This document shows positions 21,177-34,700 of a stretch of DNA of 64,000 nucleotides, piece after piece. The notes below the pieces were generated by a model, which did no database searches, had not been told where the DNA came from, and worked only from the letters and a program-made list of their open reading frames with translations. How positions within the stretch are numbered: the stretch's first letter is position 1; each line of letters starts with the position of its first letter. The position numbers were made by a program, and so were the translations under genes. Origin of the DNA: Rotaria socialis (taxonomy: Eukaryota; Rotifera; Eurotatoria; Philodinida; Philodinidae); contig CAJNYU010000703.1 in NCBI GenBank assembly GCA_905331475.1, forward strand, positions 1 through 64,000. Reading direction: 5' to 3'.

Positions 21177-22969
21177 AGTTAATTATTATATTCACTATAA
21201 TGTTCAAAAACTGATTTTATTCAAATGTTTTTTGGTCCCAACGGTAAATTCTCAAAGTTATAATATCGCTGACAGCTTTACAATGTTTCTTTTTTTCAAA
21301 CGACATCGACTTCTGTATACAATACCTTTCGATAATGTACTTAATCAATAAAAAAAAATTTAGATGAGAATACTTGACTAAGGTCAGGTATGTGCTTATC
21401 ATAGAGATGCTTTTCTGTTAGGTCGCAGGGCATAGATGACCATTCAACTGTCAAACTTCCGGTAGGTTTTCGTTAGATTCAAATCGTACCGAAGTGCTAT
21501 TTTTCTTCGATCGTTCATTTCTCTATTAATAAGACGTGCAATCTGTCTAAAACAAAATAAAACTTTGTCCAGTTAAGAAAAATGAAAAGAATCGATCGAT
21601 TTTTTTTATAGAATAGTAATGCTGTCAAAAGAGGAGAGCAATTCCATGACAGCGTTCTTAATATTATCGGCTGATCATCGAATCGTTCTTCCTTTATTGT
21701 ACAGCTTATAAAAAATAACAAATAATGAAATTAATTGTAAACATGTTTCAATACTCGATGACATGAAAGGAATAGAGAAGAGAGCAATCCCCATGACAAT
21801 TTATCTTTAATATATTGTCTAATTATCAAGAAGAGCTCTCTCCTCTACTTGAAAGCCTCTCCGATTCAATACATACCATTTTCGTTGTTGAACAAAATGT
21901 CTATTCAACTAGCACATAGGTGTGGAGTATTTATATACACGGAGAAAGAGATGCGCACGAAGATAATGAGAAATAAAGTTAACCGAGCATCATCTCACTC
22001 GTGTAAGATATATCCATTACATGTTATCATTTGATGAACTTACGTTCAATTGTGGAACGGATCATACTTGATTGGCAAATATAATAGCACAACACAGGGG
22101 ATCAACGACGAATATATATTTTCGATGAAGAGAAAAAAGAAGAAGAAGAAGAAGAAGAATATTCATTTTCTCTTTCACGAAACGGGCCTTTTCTCTATTT
22201 TCTTTGATTTACTCCTCCACTCGAACACATACTGACATTTTCGAGCTAACCTAGCAATAACAAACTACGCCATGTTATTATTGATTTATCGAAATCTATT
22301 TGATGGCAAATAAAACAAAAGGAGAAGCTTTTCATGGATGATGCCATTTTCAATTTGATGCCGTTTGAACTTTATATATACACCGATGAGATAGATTACA
22401 GTGCATATATATATATAAATATATGAGTCTGTGTGCAGTTGAGGAAGAAAAAACTAATTAAATTCGTATGATAACATAACTCATACGAAATATGTTTTAA
22501 AATAGATCAATTATTTTTATCATTCATGTGATCATTAAGGCATTTATTGAAAAAAGAAAAACACAACATTGATAATAGAATAATTCGAAATAAAATTTCT
22601 AAATTACGTCAAAAAAAAAACAAAGCAAAAGCTATGAAGCATTCACTCAGAAATCACTGTAGTTTGCGCCCCCAAAAAAGAAAAATAATAAAAAGACGTG
22701 CACACCGAGTTTATGCAAAAAAGCATCTGACATTCTACGATTGCACAGTTATCATGGAATTTGAACGTGCTTTTGATTGAGTGACAATCGTATGTTGTTT
22801 AGTTGTTGTTGAAGAAAAAAATATATTTTGAAAAAAATCATCAAGATTATTGTTTGTTCGTTTTTGATATTTGTCGATTATTGCTGCTATATGTTTTTTT
22901 CGAACGGTATAAGCAGTTTGAGAACTAGAACTAAGAAAATTAAAGTTAATTAATTTTATTTTGAATAAA
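21177..22969. other. Intergenic
   Basis: About 1.8 kb. No supported gene. A GAA/AGA microsatellite lies at about 22137-22160 and a TA-rich run at about 22403-22425. A Lys/Arg-rich open frame near 22547-22780 is composition-driven and not called. A possible RALGAPB poly(A) signal (minus AATAAA) lies just below 22970. Confidence 0.45.
22137..22160. repeat. GAA/AGA trinucleotide microsatellite
   Basis: A run of about seven AGA/GAA units. Confidence 0.8.
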
Positions 22970-25900
22970 TTATACGAACTTTTGACTGTCTTCTAATCGT
23001 TTTCGGCGACTTAAAGTATTTACAGCTTGTCGAATAAATGTTGGCAGAATATGTAATGGTACAACCATACCATCGATCAATGGAATACATGCGCAGGCTG
23101 ATTGTATTCTAAACAATGAGAAATATGGTGAACTTAAAAAGATAACTAAAGTTTATCATTACCGTTGGGCAGTGGAATTCAGTAGAATGCGAAATAGACG
23201 GTTTTTTAATGGATGAATGCCAATTATAGAAATATCTCGACATTTTGATTGTTGCTCTTGAGCTAGAATGATAATCGAGTCATTTTTTAAAGAGAATATG
23301 AATGTCTCTTTAGAAGATTCTTAAAAATACTATCTGCACTTCTTCAAAGTATTGTCAAATCAGTCAAGGCAGTTAATAAATAGTTTTTTTTCTGCGTATC
23401 CCGAAATAGCAACAAACACTGTACGCTTCTCTTTCTGTATGGGCAATACACAAATCGTTAAAGCAGCGATTATTCTCATAGTAAAAGGTATTATACACAA
23501 ACCAGGTAGTATTGAATCAAGATCTTCATGAAGTTCTTCCAGCCAAACAATTAATATTCGCATTTCTGAATTTTGATTATCAGCTAGAATGCATAGAAAA
23601 TATAATTGAAACAAATGTGCAAAACAAAACATGAAACACGCACCAGGAAAATGATGAGGCAAATAAAACGCCATTTCAATTGTTAAATCAACCCAATATA
23701 AAATACTATCATCTCCATCAATTTGAGCGAGTATTTTTGATGTTGGACATTTATTTAATTGAGCAGCTGAAACTGCTTTCCAACTTGTTTCAACACTTCC
23801 TGTCCAACCACAATGGCGTTGTACTTCAACAACGGTGCCGAGTTGCGAAGCCAATATTAAAAATGATGGATTCAATTGTTCAGGTGTTGCCTTTAAAAGA
23901 AATGAAATTTATATTCTCTAGTAAAATCTAGCCAGATAGGGTTTAGTGAAAGCCGTGTGTAGTGCTTCAGTTTCAAATCAAGGCTCTATTTTCTCAATGC
24001 TTCTGTAAAGTTTCTTGAAGATATTTTTACCATATTTGAAAGTGATTCATTAATTTTATGTTGATTTCGTTTAAGATAGAATATTTGCGCCGTACAATAA
24101 AGTGTTGTTGAAATTTTATCAAGTTTTTTAATATCATCCATAAAAGTCGATGTATTTGAATCAAGTAGTTGAATATTCGGTTGGATACGGTCCAACATTT
24201 TCGATTTATCCTAATAAGATTTGATTATTGACTTTTTCAATGAGTTAAATATTATTTTTACCCATTTTTGTCCATTAAGCAGACGATGTATCGAATCCAA
24301 TGAACAAAAACCATAATGTGACAAAAACAGACGAATACTTTCGAAATCTTTCTGGCATCTTTAAAAGTCAAAACAATAATTTAAACAAAAGAAAAAAATT
24401 CAAATTTAATACTCCGCCGGTTTCAATTCCGGAATTGATTTTTCATCAAGTTGATTAGTGCGTTGTAGAGCAATTTCTTCAAGTTTTATTTGTTTAGTTT
24501 TCAATGTTCGAAACACACTTAATTTTTCTTCATCACGTTTAACAACTGAATTCAATGTTGGAATACTTAATTCACTAATAAAAGAGAGAGAAAGAGAAAA
24601 ACGATTGTATCATTTTGAAAAGAAAAAAACAAATCGATGCTTTTAAATTCATAGAAATAACAAGTAAAGCATGAGGGGCTTGGTTATATTAGTTATGAAA
24701 TGCAATACAGAAATTCGTATCGTACAACAGATAAAGCAACATGAAGTAGTTATGTTTTATTTCTGAATTTACTTACGGTGGATGATAAAAACTGAAAGGA
24801 ATTATATAAAATATGTTTTACGCAATCATAATAATAGATAGAAAAGTTAGTTAGACTAGTTTAACATTCCTACCAACCTGCTATGACGAGAAGAATCACT
24901 AGAATTTGTTTTTAATTTGGTCACTCTCTTTTTTAATATAGAAAAAAAATTTAAGAAGAAATGTATTTACCTTTTTGTTCGTTCATTTCGTGTGTGATGT
25001 GGTAGTGGAGCAATTTTTTCTTTATGATCATTGGACAAGTTCGTGTTTGCTACCGAATTAGTTCTATCTCTTTTATTGAACATTCGTTCATGGGACTTGA
25101 AATTGAAAACGTTGTTTTGTTTTTAGGGATTAAAATTAATAAATTAGGTAATTACTCTATTCTTTTGTACTGATAGATTGGATGAAGGATTATGACGAAA
25201 ATTTAATGTCCAAACATTTCTACCGAATAATCCACGGCAAAGAAGAATAATTGCTGGCATACCTATAGAAGAACAGAGAACTCTGTTTAGGATCATTTAT
25301 TAATTGTTCTATATTTTTATGAAAACACATTGCAGTCTATCTTTGAGAAGTGCATGACTACTTTCATATCACCGTATAACAGCAATCCGACAAGATAGTT
25401 CGATGTCACTGAAACAGTCCTTTTACAAAATTTCCAAAGTAAATTTCTAGAAAGAAAAACGCTAACAAATCGTTTCTGACCGTCGTGCGGTGCATAACTC
25501 AATGAACAGTCGTTAAAAATCCTAGAAGAGCATCAGATATTTCAAATAATATTTTTCTTGTTAAATTTGATGAGATATATATACGCAACTGTCATAGCTT
25601 AGTTTAAAATATTATGCTCCCAATTCATTCATTTTGCTATTCTGTAATTTTTCTCACATCAATACAGCTCTCCCAACAAAAAAACTAACCGTTATTAGCA
25701 TTCATTGGTAATTCACTAATGGCAAATAAATTATTTCCATTAACGGCAAAATATTTAAATTGTGTTGATGTCATTGAATTAGTAAATGTTGTTTCATCCA
25801 AACCATTTCGACATATATCATTTTTTAAATGTAATACAGCCTAGAATATATATGTAAATGCAATTTTGTACGAGTTTCTATTAAAGAAATAATTTAGCAA

Positions 25901-28900
25901 ATAAAAAGCAAATAATGCTTGTAGTTTTGAATACGAAAAAAAGCACAATCAAATGAATCAATGTGAATATGTGAGCTAAAAATTTGGTCGAAAATTTGAG
26001 CAATAGTTTTAGAAACCTCTTCATTAAATTTATCACCAACAAGTTCAGCACGTAAACATGCTCCTGCCACAGAACGCTGCGAAACATTTGTCAATCGCTC
26101 TATATTCTATTATAGTTGGGGGAATTGACAATCTACTATCAATAAATATAAATAAATAATCTTACTTTATGTTCGAATAGAACACAAATTAAATATTCAA
26201 CAGCTTCGGCAATACGCTGCGATGCTGGATGAGTTTCTTTAACATTTTTATAAACAATCGCGTCTGTTGTCTAAATTTGAGTCGAACAAATAATTTATAA
26301 TAAAAATAATTCTTTTTGCTTCTACGATATACCTCATCTTTTGTGCCCGACAGTCCTAATTCAATGATTTCACATAATTGATATAGATTGTCGGGATCAT
26401 CAAGTAATGTTGGCCGTTCAATAATTACTGTTACTAATGTATTATAGGTTGCTACACATGTTGTATGCATTTCTCGTGTATGATGCTTTGCAGACAAATG
26501 CAATTGTGTATTAATAAACGTGCATAGGCGTTCGAAAACTTTTTGCCATGTTTCAATAGCTGAAAAAGAAAATTCTAAATTCTTATGATACCTTGAGATA
26601 TTCTAATATATACGCATTGGACATATTGGATCCGTTACAAATGAAATAATTGCATCGAGGGTGGCCAAAAATAATTGAGGATCATGTGCACCTTTATCGC
26701 AGATCATCAGTATTGCATTACTGGAATATTCGGCAGCTATTTCTAGAATTTATTATTGAAATTTAGAGGAAAATATATTTTCCGATCTTCTGTGCTATTC
26801 GCAGACTACGGGAGTTATATTTTTAAAAGAGCCGCTTTTCTAAGATTTTCACTAGATTAGAAATGTGAAAAACTTGTCCCCGACTCAGACCGGGGCCGGA
26901 AAAATGTGGTCCCACACATTTCTACGCTGGATTTTATGAAACATTACATAACTCATGAATACTATACCTTTATAAGTCTTGTCTTCTATTTTGCCTGTTT
27001 GCCGTTCGTAATGTGCAGTCAATGAACAAGCTAAACGAATAGTACCTAAATATGCAAATAAAAATCAGTCATTCCATGTCCTAATTTATTTTTATATGTA
27101 AAAATCTAACCGAATAGTAATTGGCCATTGTTCGTATTTTGTTCTGATTGTAAAGCTACTAACAATAATGGCAGTATCTTTGAGCGATATTCTAAAAATT
27201 TTTTAACTGTTGGTTGTACATCATGAGATTTTTCGAAATAATCTTCAAATAAATTTTGTTGAAGATTTTCATAATGAAATGGTAAACTAACAATTGACAT
27301 GAGTATTTGAATGCACGTGAAACGAATGCGTACGTAGCGATCACGAGTTATCGAAAGATTTGTTGAACTTTTCATTCCTACGTGAATATTAAGAAATGTT
27401 GGAAAATCACTTTGAAGATAATATTGAATTGCATCCAAATAAAGTGGTAGGAGAATATTTATACCACGTAGATTAATGCGAAATAGATCAGCACTATTTA
27501 ATAAAATTGATTCTATTATTGTTTGAGAACGTTGCTAAATAAAAGATGAATATTTATTCATTAGGTCATGAAATTAGCTTTGTCTGTTTTTTTCTTACTT
27601 CATCGCCTGGATACAGTCGAAGACCTTGTTGTAAAACATAATAAAAGCGACTTAAATACTCCGAATGTATAAATTCATCACCATGCACACTACTGAATAT
27701 TGTACATATGGTCGCAAACGATTTAGCAAAGGCTTCGTCAATTAAACGTTCATTCTATTTACGTATGGAAATATATGAATATCGATTTATCAAAAAAAAA
27801 AAAAACAATTAGACTACCTGAGTATCTAATGTTTTATCGATTTCAGCCATTCGAGGAGCTAGAATAGATTTTATTCAATCATTAACGAGAAAATGAGAGG
27901 AAACAAAAATGTACATACAATCGTTCGCATTCACAACGGTCGCCGAACGTGTATAACGATCTTTCAATTGTAATAAACAAGCATCTAATATCCATGGACC
28001 GTAGAGATGCATTAAACTATTTACAGTAGGTCGATTTGTTCGTAAAAATTTTGGTGATCTTTCAGAAAGATTTTGTGGAATACTTGGCAATGGTGCAACT
28101 GTATTTGTTGGTGGAGGCATAGGAGTAGGGGATGTTGCAGCTGTGGGAGATGCTGCTGCATGTATTTGTCCAGGTGGAGTACTTACTAAAAACGAGTTAA
28201 ACAATATAGCATAAATGAAAAGCGTTAAAAGAAGAACGTAAGGAAAATCAATGAAGAAATCAATTGTCTAATGTTAGATAAAAATTTAAACGAAACATTG
28301 GCCTATTTCGTTTTGATATGATACCTTTTCTCCTAGATCTAACTGAAACAAGATAGGCTGCTTATTAGCTAAATATTTATTTCTGTTCGACATTACCTCT
28401 TCGATTATCAGCGTGTGATTTCGTAGGTTTTAATGTTCCAGTTAATGTTGGTTGCTGTGCGACTGATGGATTTGCACGAACAGATTGAGCAAAAGGACGC
28501 GATGATGACAATGAACCATTACTAGATGCTGTATTATCATTCATTGTAGCTGCTGAATTCGTTATCGGTTTAGGAATATATAATGCAGTTAGATCAATAT
28601 TTTTTCCTGAAAATTGAATAAAGATTGATATTATTTGAAAAATAAAAATTTAATTTCTATCTTTCTCATCGTACCTAACCATATATCGATAAACATGCCA
28701 ATGGCTTTGGTAACATTAGCAAAAATACGTGGTAATTCTTTTAGTGATGTTATATCTTTTAGTTTAACATTTGGATTTCCTTGCACTTGATTTAGATATT
28801 TTGGCAAACGAAGAAATACCTACAAGAATATATATATATATATATGTATACGCGTCTATCGATTCGTAGCTGTTTTCAATCTACCGAAACATCACCACAT

Positions 28901-31211
28901 TCGGATGGATTTTGTAAAATAGTAAGAAATTTGATCCATGTGATAACGAGTTGATCTAATGGAAGTGAATCGATTGTCTTTTGAATATAATCACTTTGAT
29001 CTGTTTCACTACCTATTAAGAACGAAGCGAAAGGATTAAAAACAAAATAGACGCATATCAATTACTTACAAGCGTATTGTAATGGTGCTAAATCGGACCA
29101 CCAGCATTTACGCACAACAGTTGATGCAAGAGCACATGTCAATTGTGCCCAATCTAAAGACATTGACAGCTATGATGAGTGCCAACATGAACTATATCAA
29201 CGTTTATTACTGAGGTAAAATTCTTCCTCTAGAGTCGTCTATGCATTATTTCTTTTCAATGAAACTCGTAAACTTCTGTTGAATGCCTTTTTTAAAAATG
29301 TGATATAGTTGATTAGTAGAAAAAAACCTATCTATGATATGTAATCAGTACTACACGTTGCAGTGGTATGGAGTATTTTAGAGCAGTCGAAATTAATCGG
29401 AAATACAAAATTACGTTATTTTCTGCTAGAATGATGATCATCCTCGTACACTAATGGATGCCATATTTGTAATAGACGTCAAAAAATGCTTATAGAATAG
29501 TCTTAGGGAATGTAATAATATTAGTTAATCTACATAATAAATGTGTAGAAGTATCCTGTTATAAATATGCAACGATTATTCCGCTACAATCATAATCGGC
29601 CGCATTGGTAAATACTACAGAGAATATCCCTGTGGCAGATAGTTTAATTAGAAATTCATATGACTAGTTGCAAATGATGAAAATCGTACTGATATTTGAT
29701 GACGTGAACTAACTAATATAGATTGTAGATGAATCAAAAAAAAGAAATAAATTCATATTATGCACTCCGTATAACATTACTCTAAAGTTAAATTAATTTT
29801 ATTGATCGTCAGATAATGTCTGAGATAATATATGGCACAGCAGAATAGCCGTTAAGATTTAGTCGTAGTAGAGATTTTTTTCTTCTATTATAGAATAGTA
29901 GCTTTTTGACTCGAATCCTCTAATGGAACCAAGAAGGCTGGTGAGAAGAGTTACGGGTAATACGTCACATTAAAGATTCACAAAAGCATATTGAATTCGT
30001 TACCTTATTATAAGCGCGTGATTTGCGGCAAAAAATTCAACTTTAAAAACACCATAAACAAAAGAAGCTTAATTTGCATCAATGTTTACTTACAAATCTT
30101 CATTATTCTCGGTTTACTCTTCTATCATACGATTAAATTTTAGAATAATGTTCATCTCGTAGAATCGAATTTCCTCTCACTTCTTTTTTTTTTCATATAC
30201 AATAATAATCGCTTTCTTCATGAATATCTTATTTAATAGAAAAATGAACGATGGAACCAAGAGCCTACGATGAACTCTACGTTACACATGTCACTATCAT
30301 GTGAACGTCACCAACCGAAATTCAGTTCCATAGTTTTACTATTCATTCAAAATTTGTCTCGCTCTTAAACGAGAAAACTTTGGTCTCACCATAAATAACA
30401 GCTGGTCGATGGCGCCATGTTACTGCATAATCTTGAAAAGTTCGCCATAAACCAGGTGGTATGCCAACTTTCGCAACAGCAACTAAAAATACTTGATAAA
30501 TCGATGGTACAAGACGATAACTCGTAACAGCGGTAGGTTCTTCGTTTGCTATCAAATCGAAATATTCATAGAAGTTAAAATCTAAAATTGTACATACTTC
30601 GATACGATGGAGATAGTACGGCATCGCCAATAGCTAAGAATACTTGAAGTAGAATATGCCATAGATCAAGACTTAACTCCGTTTGACTAATCATTGCTTG
30701 GAGATGACGAAGAACTTTATGAGTATACATACGTTTTGTTAACAGATCAGCAGGTTTTCCTATTTTCAAACAACAAAATCATTGTTTGTTTGTTTTTCTA
30801 TTATTTCAATGTACCTTCATGAATAACGAAGAGATGATATAAATGCCAAAACATTTGTGACCAATAAAATTCTGATTTTTCTTTCAATACCGGTGGAATC
30901 GAAAGTGAATTACCGAATGTTCTTTCGAAGACTTTCAGCCATTCAACATAAATATTTGAACATAATTGAAATATTGTACTTTCTTCACATGCGAAACCAA
31001 ATGCGAACACTTCAAGAGCCCATTTAAAATCTTTATCGAGTACAATAGGAAATGGCCGATTACTTGTAATTAATTCTTGCACGTGTTTTAAATAAGGTAA
31101 AGCAATATCTTCGGCTACGGAAGAAGGTACATTCGACGATAATGGTGAATTACAGATAGTACGCCTTTGTATCTCACCATCATAAGATGAATATCCATGA
31201 TACATATACAT
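22970..31211 (-). CDS. RALGAPB: Ral GTPase-activating protein subunit beta
   Basis: 28 exons, almost all joined in phase (minus): 31211-30815, 30759-30598, 30548-30390, 29153-29070, 29012-28885, 28819-28675, 28606-28397, 28185-27919, 27858-27818, 27754-27599, 27534-27111, 27045-26968, 26742-26614, 26559-26333, 26270-26166, 26097 to about 26017 (end uncertain), 25840-25690, 25262-25156, 25095-24971, 24925-24878, 24791-24777, 24574-24413, 24358-24262, 24210-24031, 23890-23644, 23583-23503, 23262-23163, 23108-22970. About 1,414 residues (human about 1,490). Family blocks in order: ALEVFAFGFACEE, TWRHRPAVIYDWAQLTCAL, PTVNSLMHLYGPWILDA, CEIIELGLSGTKDE, IRLFLSHYGFCSL, RHCGWTGSVETSW, YWVDLTIEMAFYLP, MRILIVWLEELHEDLDS, IIGIHPLKNRLFRI and the end SRRKRLEDSQ. 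The beta subunit pairs with a catalytic alpha subunit to switch off RalA/RalB; it carries no Asn-thumb catalysis itself. One intron is 1.2 kb; one exon is only 15 nt. Confidence 0.93.
29154..30389 (-). other. Unusually long intron of RALGAPB
   Basis: 1,236 nt between exons 3 and 4, against 50-240 nt for most introns of this gene. AT-rich, no ORF of note and no terminal inverted repeats recognised. The exon 4 acceptor was placed at CTTTAG (plus 29154-29159) because only this keeps the family block PAVIYDWAQLTCAL in frame. Confidence 0.6.
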
Positions 31212-31732
31212 CTACAAATAGGAAATAATGTTTTAAAAAATGTGAATAAAACTATTTCTATACGCATGCAGAGGGCACAGTATTTACTTTTACGTTTAAA
31301 AGAATAAATAAACTAGCAGGAATAATATTCTGAGCGAATAAAAAAAGAAAACGATAAGATTTATATATTTGTATACAGAGAAATGCGAGTATTTAGAAGA
31401 TTAGTAGCTTTTTTTTTGGTGTATTGAAATGCACTATAGAACGGAAAAGGAACGCAATCAATATCAATACTTCATTATAGGGAAAAGAAAAAGAAATGAT
31501 TATTGCCTTGCACATAAGCTGATTCCTCTGTATATAAATTATTTTACTCTTGACAATTGTTAACAAAGATACAATACATAAAACCCAGAGCAAAAAAAGA
31601 AATGTTTTTATCTACGTTCAACAATCGCTGCTGAAGTATAAAGTTAAAAAATATATAAAAATATACAGCGTAAAGACGTAGAAAGAAAACTTCAAAACTT
31701 TTTATGTACAAATATTTAAAAAAATATAATTA
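31212..31732. other. Intergenic between RALGAPB and ZFYVE1
   Basis: 521 nt between the RALGAPB start codon and the ZFYVE1 stop, both genes on the minus strand. It should hold the ZFYVE1 3' UTR and the RALGAPB promoter. No motif could be assigned. Confidence 0.5.
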
Positions 31733-34700
31733 TTATAAAGGATTAGAACTTGAAACATTCTTTATTTGGTTGCATAATTTACATACACGTACAGGTGTTA
31801 GCCAATCCCGTTCTGGCACAGGACGCTTTTTTGGTGAACAATTCTCACAAACACCATCACCACAACTTCGACTAAAAGACAACAGATAAACTAATTATAA
31901 GAATTCCATTCAAATATAATCATTTACCAATGGTGCAATCGATTTGTTGTATTGTTAAATACTCGTTGACAAATATAACAAGCACGACATTCGCTATCCG
32001 GTTTCCAATAAGCCGGACGAGTACTTTCTTTAATGAGTTCTAAGTAAAAAACTGATAAATTAAATTTTGTTTTCGTCTTTTAAAATATCATTACCAATCG
32101 GATAGTTAACGCCCATCTTCTCTAGTCCACTTTTAACAGTTTCATAAACACGCCTCGATGTTGGAATATCAACTAAAACGAATAGATTTACTACGCAAAG
32201 TAAACCGATAAGAATATAAACCTGCGCCCGGTTGCTCAATATCAAAAATATCCGTTGGTGTTAAACATAGATCGTTTAACTGGTCACTCGATGAAACAGT
32301 GCTGGTGGAATCATCGCTATTGCCATTTTCATTCACTGTTTTAATTGACTGTTTCGATATGTCAAATAATGCTTGTGCTTTTGGATTGTCATAACAATTC
32401 ACACATACACGTACTGGGTTTTCGGTATCAATCCATGGCACAATAAGACGACGTGTTGTACATGTATCACAAAACACATGACCACACACTGAGAAGAAAA
32501 TTTTAAGAATTTAAAGATTTCATTTTTTTAATAAATTTACTTCGACAATGATGTTTAGAATATTCCGAACCAAAGCTGAGTTTACATGATGAACAAGCCT
32601 GGAAGAAAGCAAAAGATGCATTGAAATGTGAAAGAATCCGGTTGAATATGTATCGCGATTTATCTCGAAATCAGTTTATGCAGAATTATCCTGTTGTTTC
32701 TACTTGTGCGTATTCGATATTTGTTAGCATTGATTCTTGGATACCTCAAAACTTTCCTAGACTATAAAAATTTTAGAAATTCTCTGGTGATTTTTGTTCG
32801 AGAAAAATTAATTAGTCGTGCAACTTTCTCATAATCTTTGAATTAATAAATTTTTTTTTACAATGTTCGAAAGATTCGTTTTTGTCAAATCCTATATAAT
32901 TAGTCGATTTAGAACTGGCCGATATATAATTTATGAGAAAATTAGAAATTTGTCCTGTGAGACACTGTCGCATCGCTTCAAATGTGTAACGAGTTTTCTC
33001 TGCGAAACGCAACACGAACTTTCTGATATAAAATATGTTTATCGCATCGGAAAGAATCTATTAATTTCTTACAATAACATATTTATTTGGTACCCAATAC
33101 GATGGTGCTACTTGATCAGCCATCATTTCTGTTATGAGTTTCGTTGGTGCTGAAAGATAACTAAAAACAGGTAAACACAATGACGCATTCATTTAAATTT
33201 CTTCTTTTTAATCAAGCAGCAAACCTGCTAGCAGAAACGATCAATTCAACAAATTTTCTTGGCGTAACATCACTAGCTAATCGACTATTGTCATCACCAG
33301 GCCATACATGAATTATTTCTACAAACGTTACATCTTTCGGTTCATTATTTCCATACCAATGTTTTCTTGCACGATAGATTTCGCCGTGATATGGGCATTC
33401 AATAGCACAGCCCGACCAAACATATTTAAGTAATCCTTGAACGAGACCATCATTTTTCGTTACTAACTTCCCGTAGACAATCGTGTCACGTCCATCACGA
33501 TGACATGGCAAACATTTCCAAACTTCATTATCTAGTTCTTTATTATACGAGCATCGTTTATTACAAACATGTGGAAGATTATCTTTTTCGTGATTTGCAG
33601 CGATGGTGCATTTGAAACTGACAACAGAAAAAGAAGATTCTTAGCACGTGTAAAACAAATTGAATCAGTAAAAAAACAACTTACCCACAAGAAAGACATG
33701 TTGCATGGCATGAAAAAAAATCATCTGGTAATGTCGATGGCATCGATGGAGGTATGACATGATTGAACTTTTCATTTAACGCCTAAAAATAATTTTATTG
33801 TGTTTTGAATGGCACTATCAAGAGAAAGGTTAATCTCATTTTTAGATATATGTTAGGCGAAGGTCAATGTTATTTTTCTTATACGTTGCACGTTTTTACT
33901 ATTGGAAAAAAGTTCTCATTGCAAAATTAAATCGATTTTTCAATATAAAAGAAGGGTAGTCATCCAAAATAGCAGCATTATGAATACTTATAAAATTCTG
34001 CTATTTTACACTGTAATACATCAGTATTCAAATTTAATCGAACTAAAGACCTCCCGCATGTTGCTGTACTTATTCGTACTTTTATTGCTTTGAAAACAAC
34101 AGACAAAGGTCTTCGAGAACGTCGATTATTATTTTCTAATGTTTCTGAAATAGTTGCTTTGATTTCACTAAAATCTGATGATTTTCCACTTTGTGCTTGA
34201 ATACCAACATATTCAATGGAACTAAAAAGAAACAGATTGTTAAATTCTATGAAGCCCATTAACAAACCTATAAGCATCATAGGATAATTTCATTGCTTCA
34301 AATCGTTCTTTTAATTGCTCAACAGCTGTTTTTTGACATTGAAGATGATCTAAATAGATTCAAATGTTTAGAATTTTGTTTTGCACTGCTTATCAAACCT
34401 TTTAATATTTCTGTATGCTGCGTTTCATGAAAAATAATCAATGCTGGTCCCATAGTTGACATTGGTCCATCGATTCTACAATTTTTCATAACATTTTCTA
34501 ATTCTTGCCGAAAATATTTTCTAAATGCATTCGAAGCATCCGATAAAAATTGAAACATATCATTTGGTAATTTCGATGCACGTGTACGATAAATAATAAT
34601 ATCGCTTATACAAAGAATTTTAAGTAATAATCGATCACGTCGATGATCATTTTCAGATAGACCAAGACGACCTTCAGTATCAAGAACGAGTGTTCGATGA

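Noticed and set aside
22547..22780. Lys/Arg-rich open frame as a small basic protein gene
   Set aside because: It starts at a TTG, its composition follows the A-rich local sequence, and it has no domain, splice partner or related sequence in the window.
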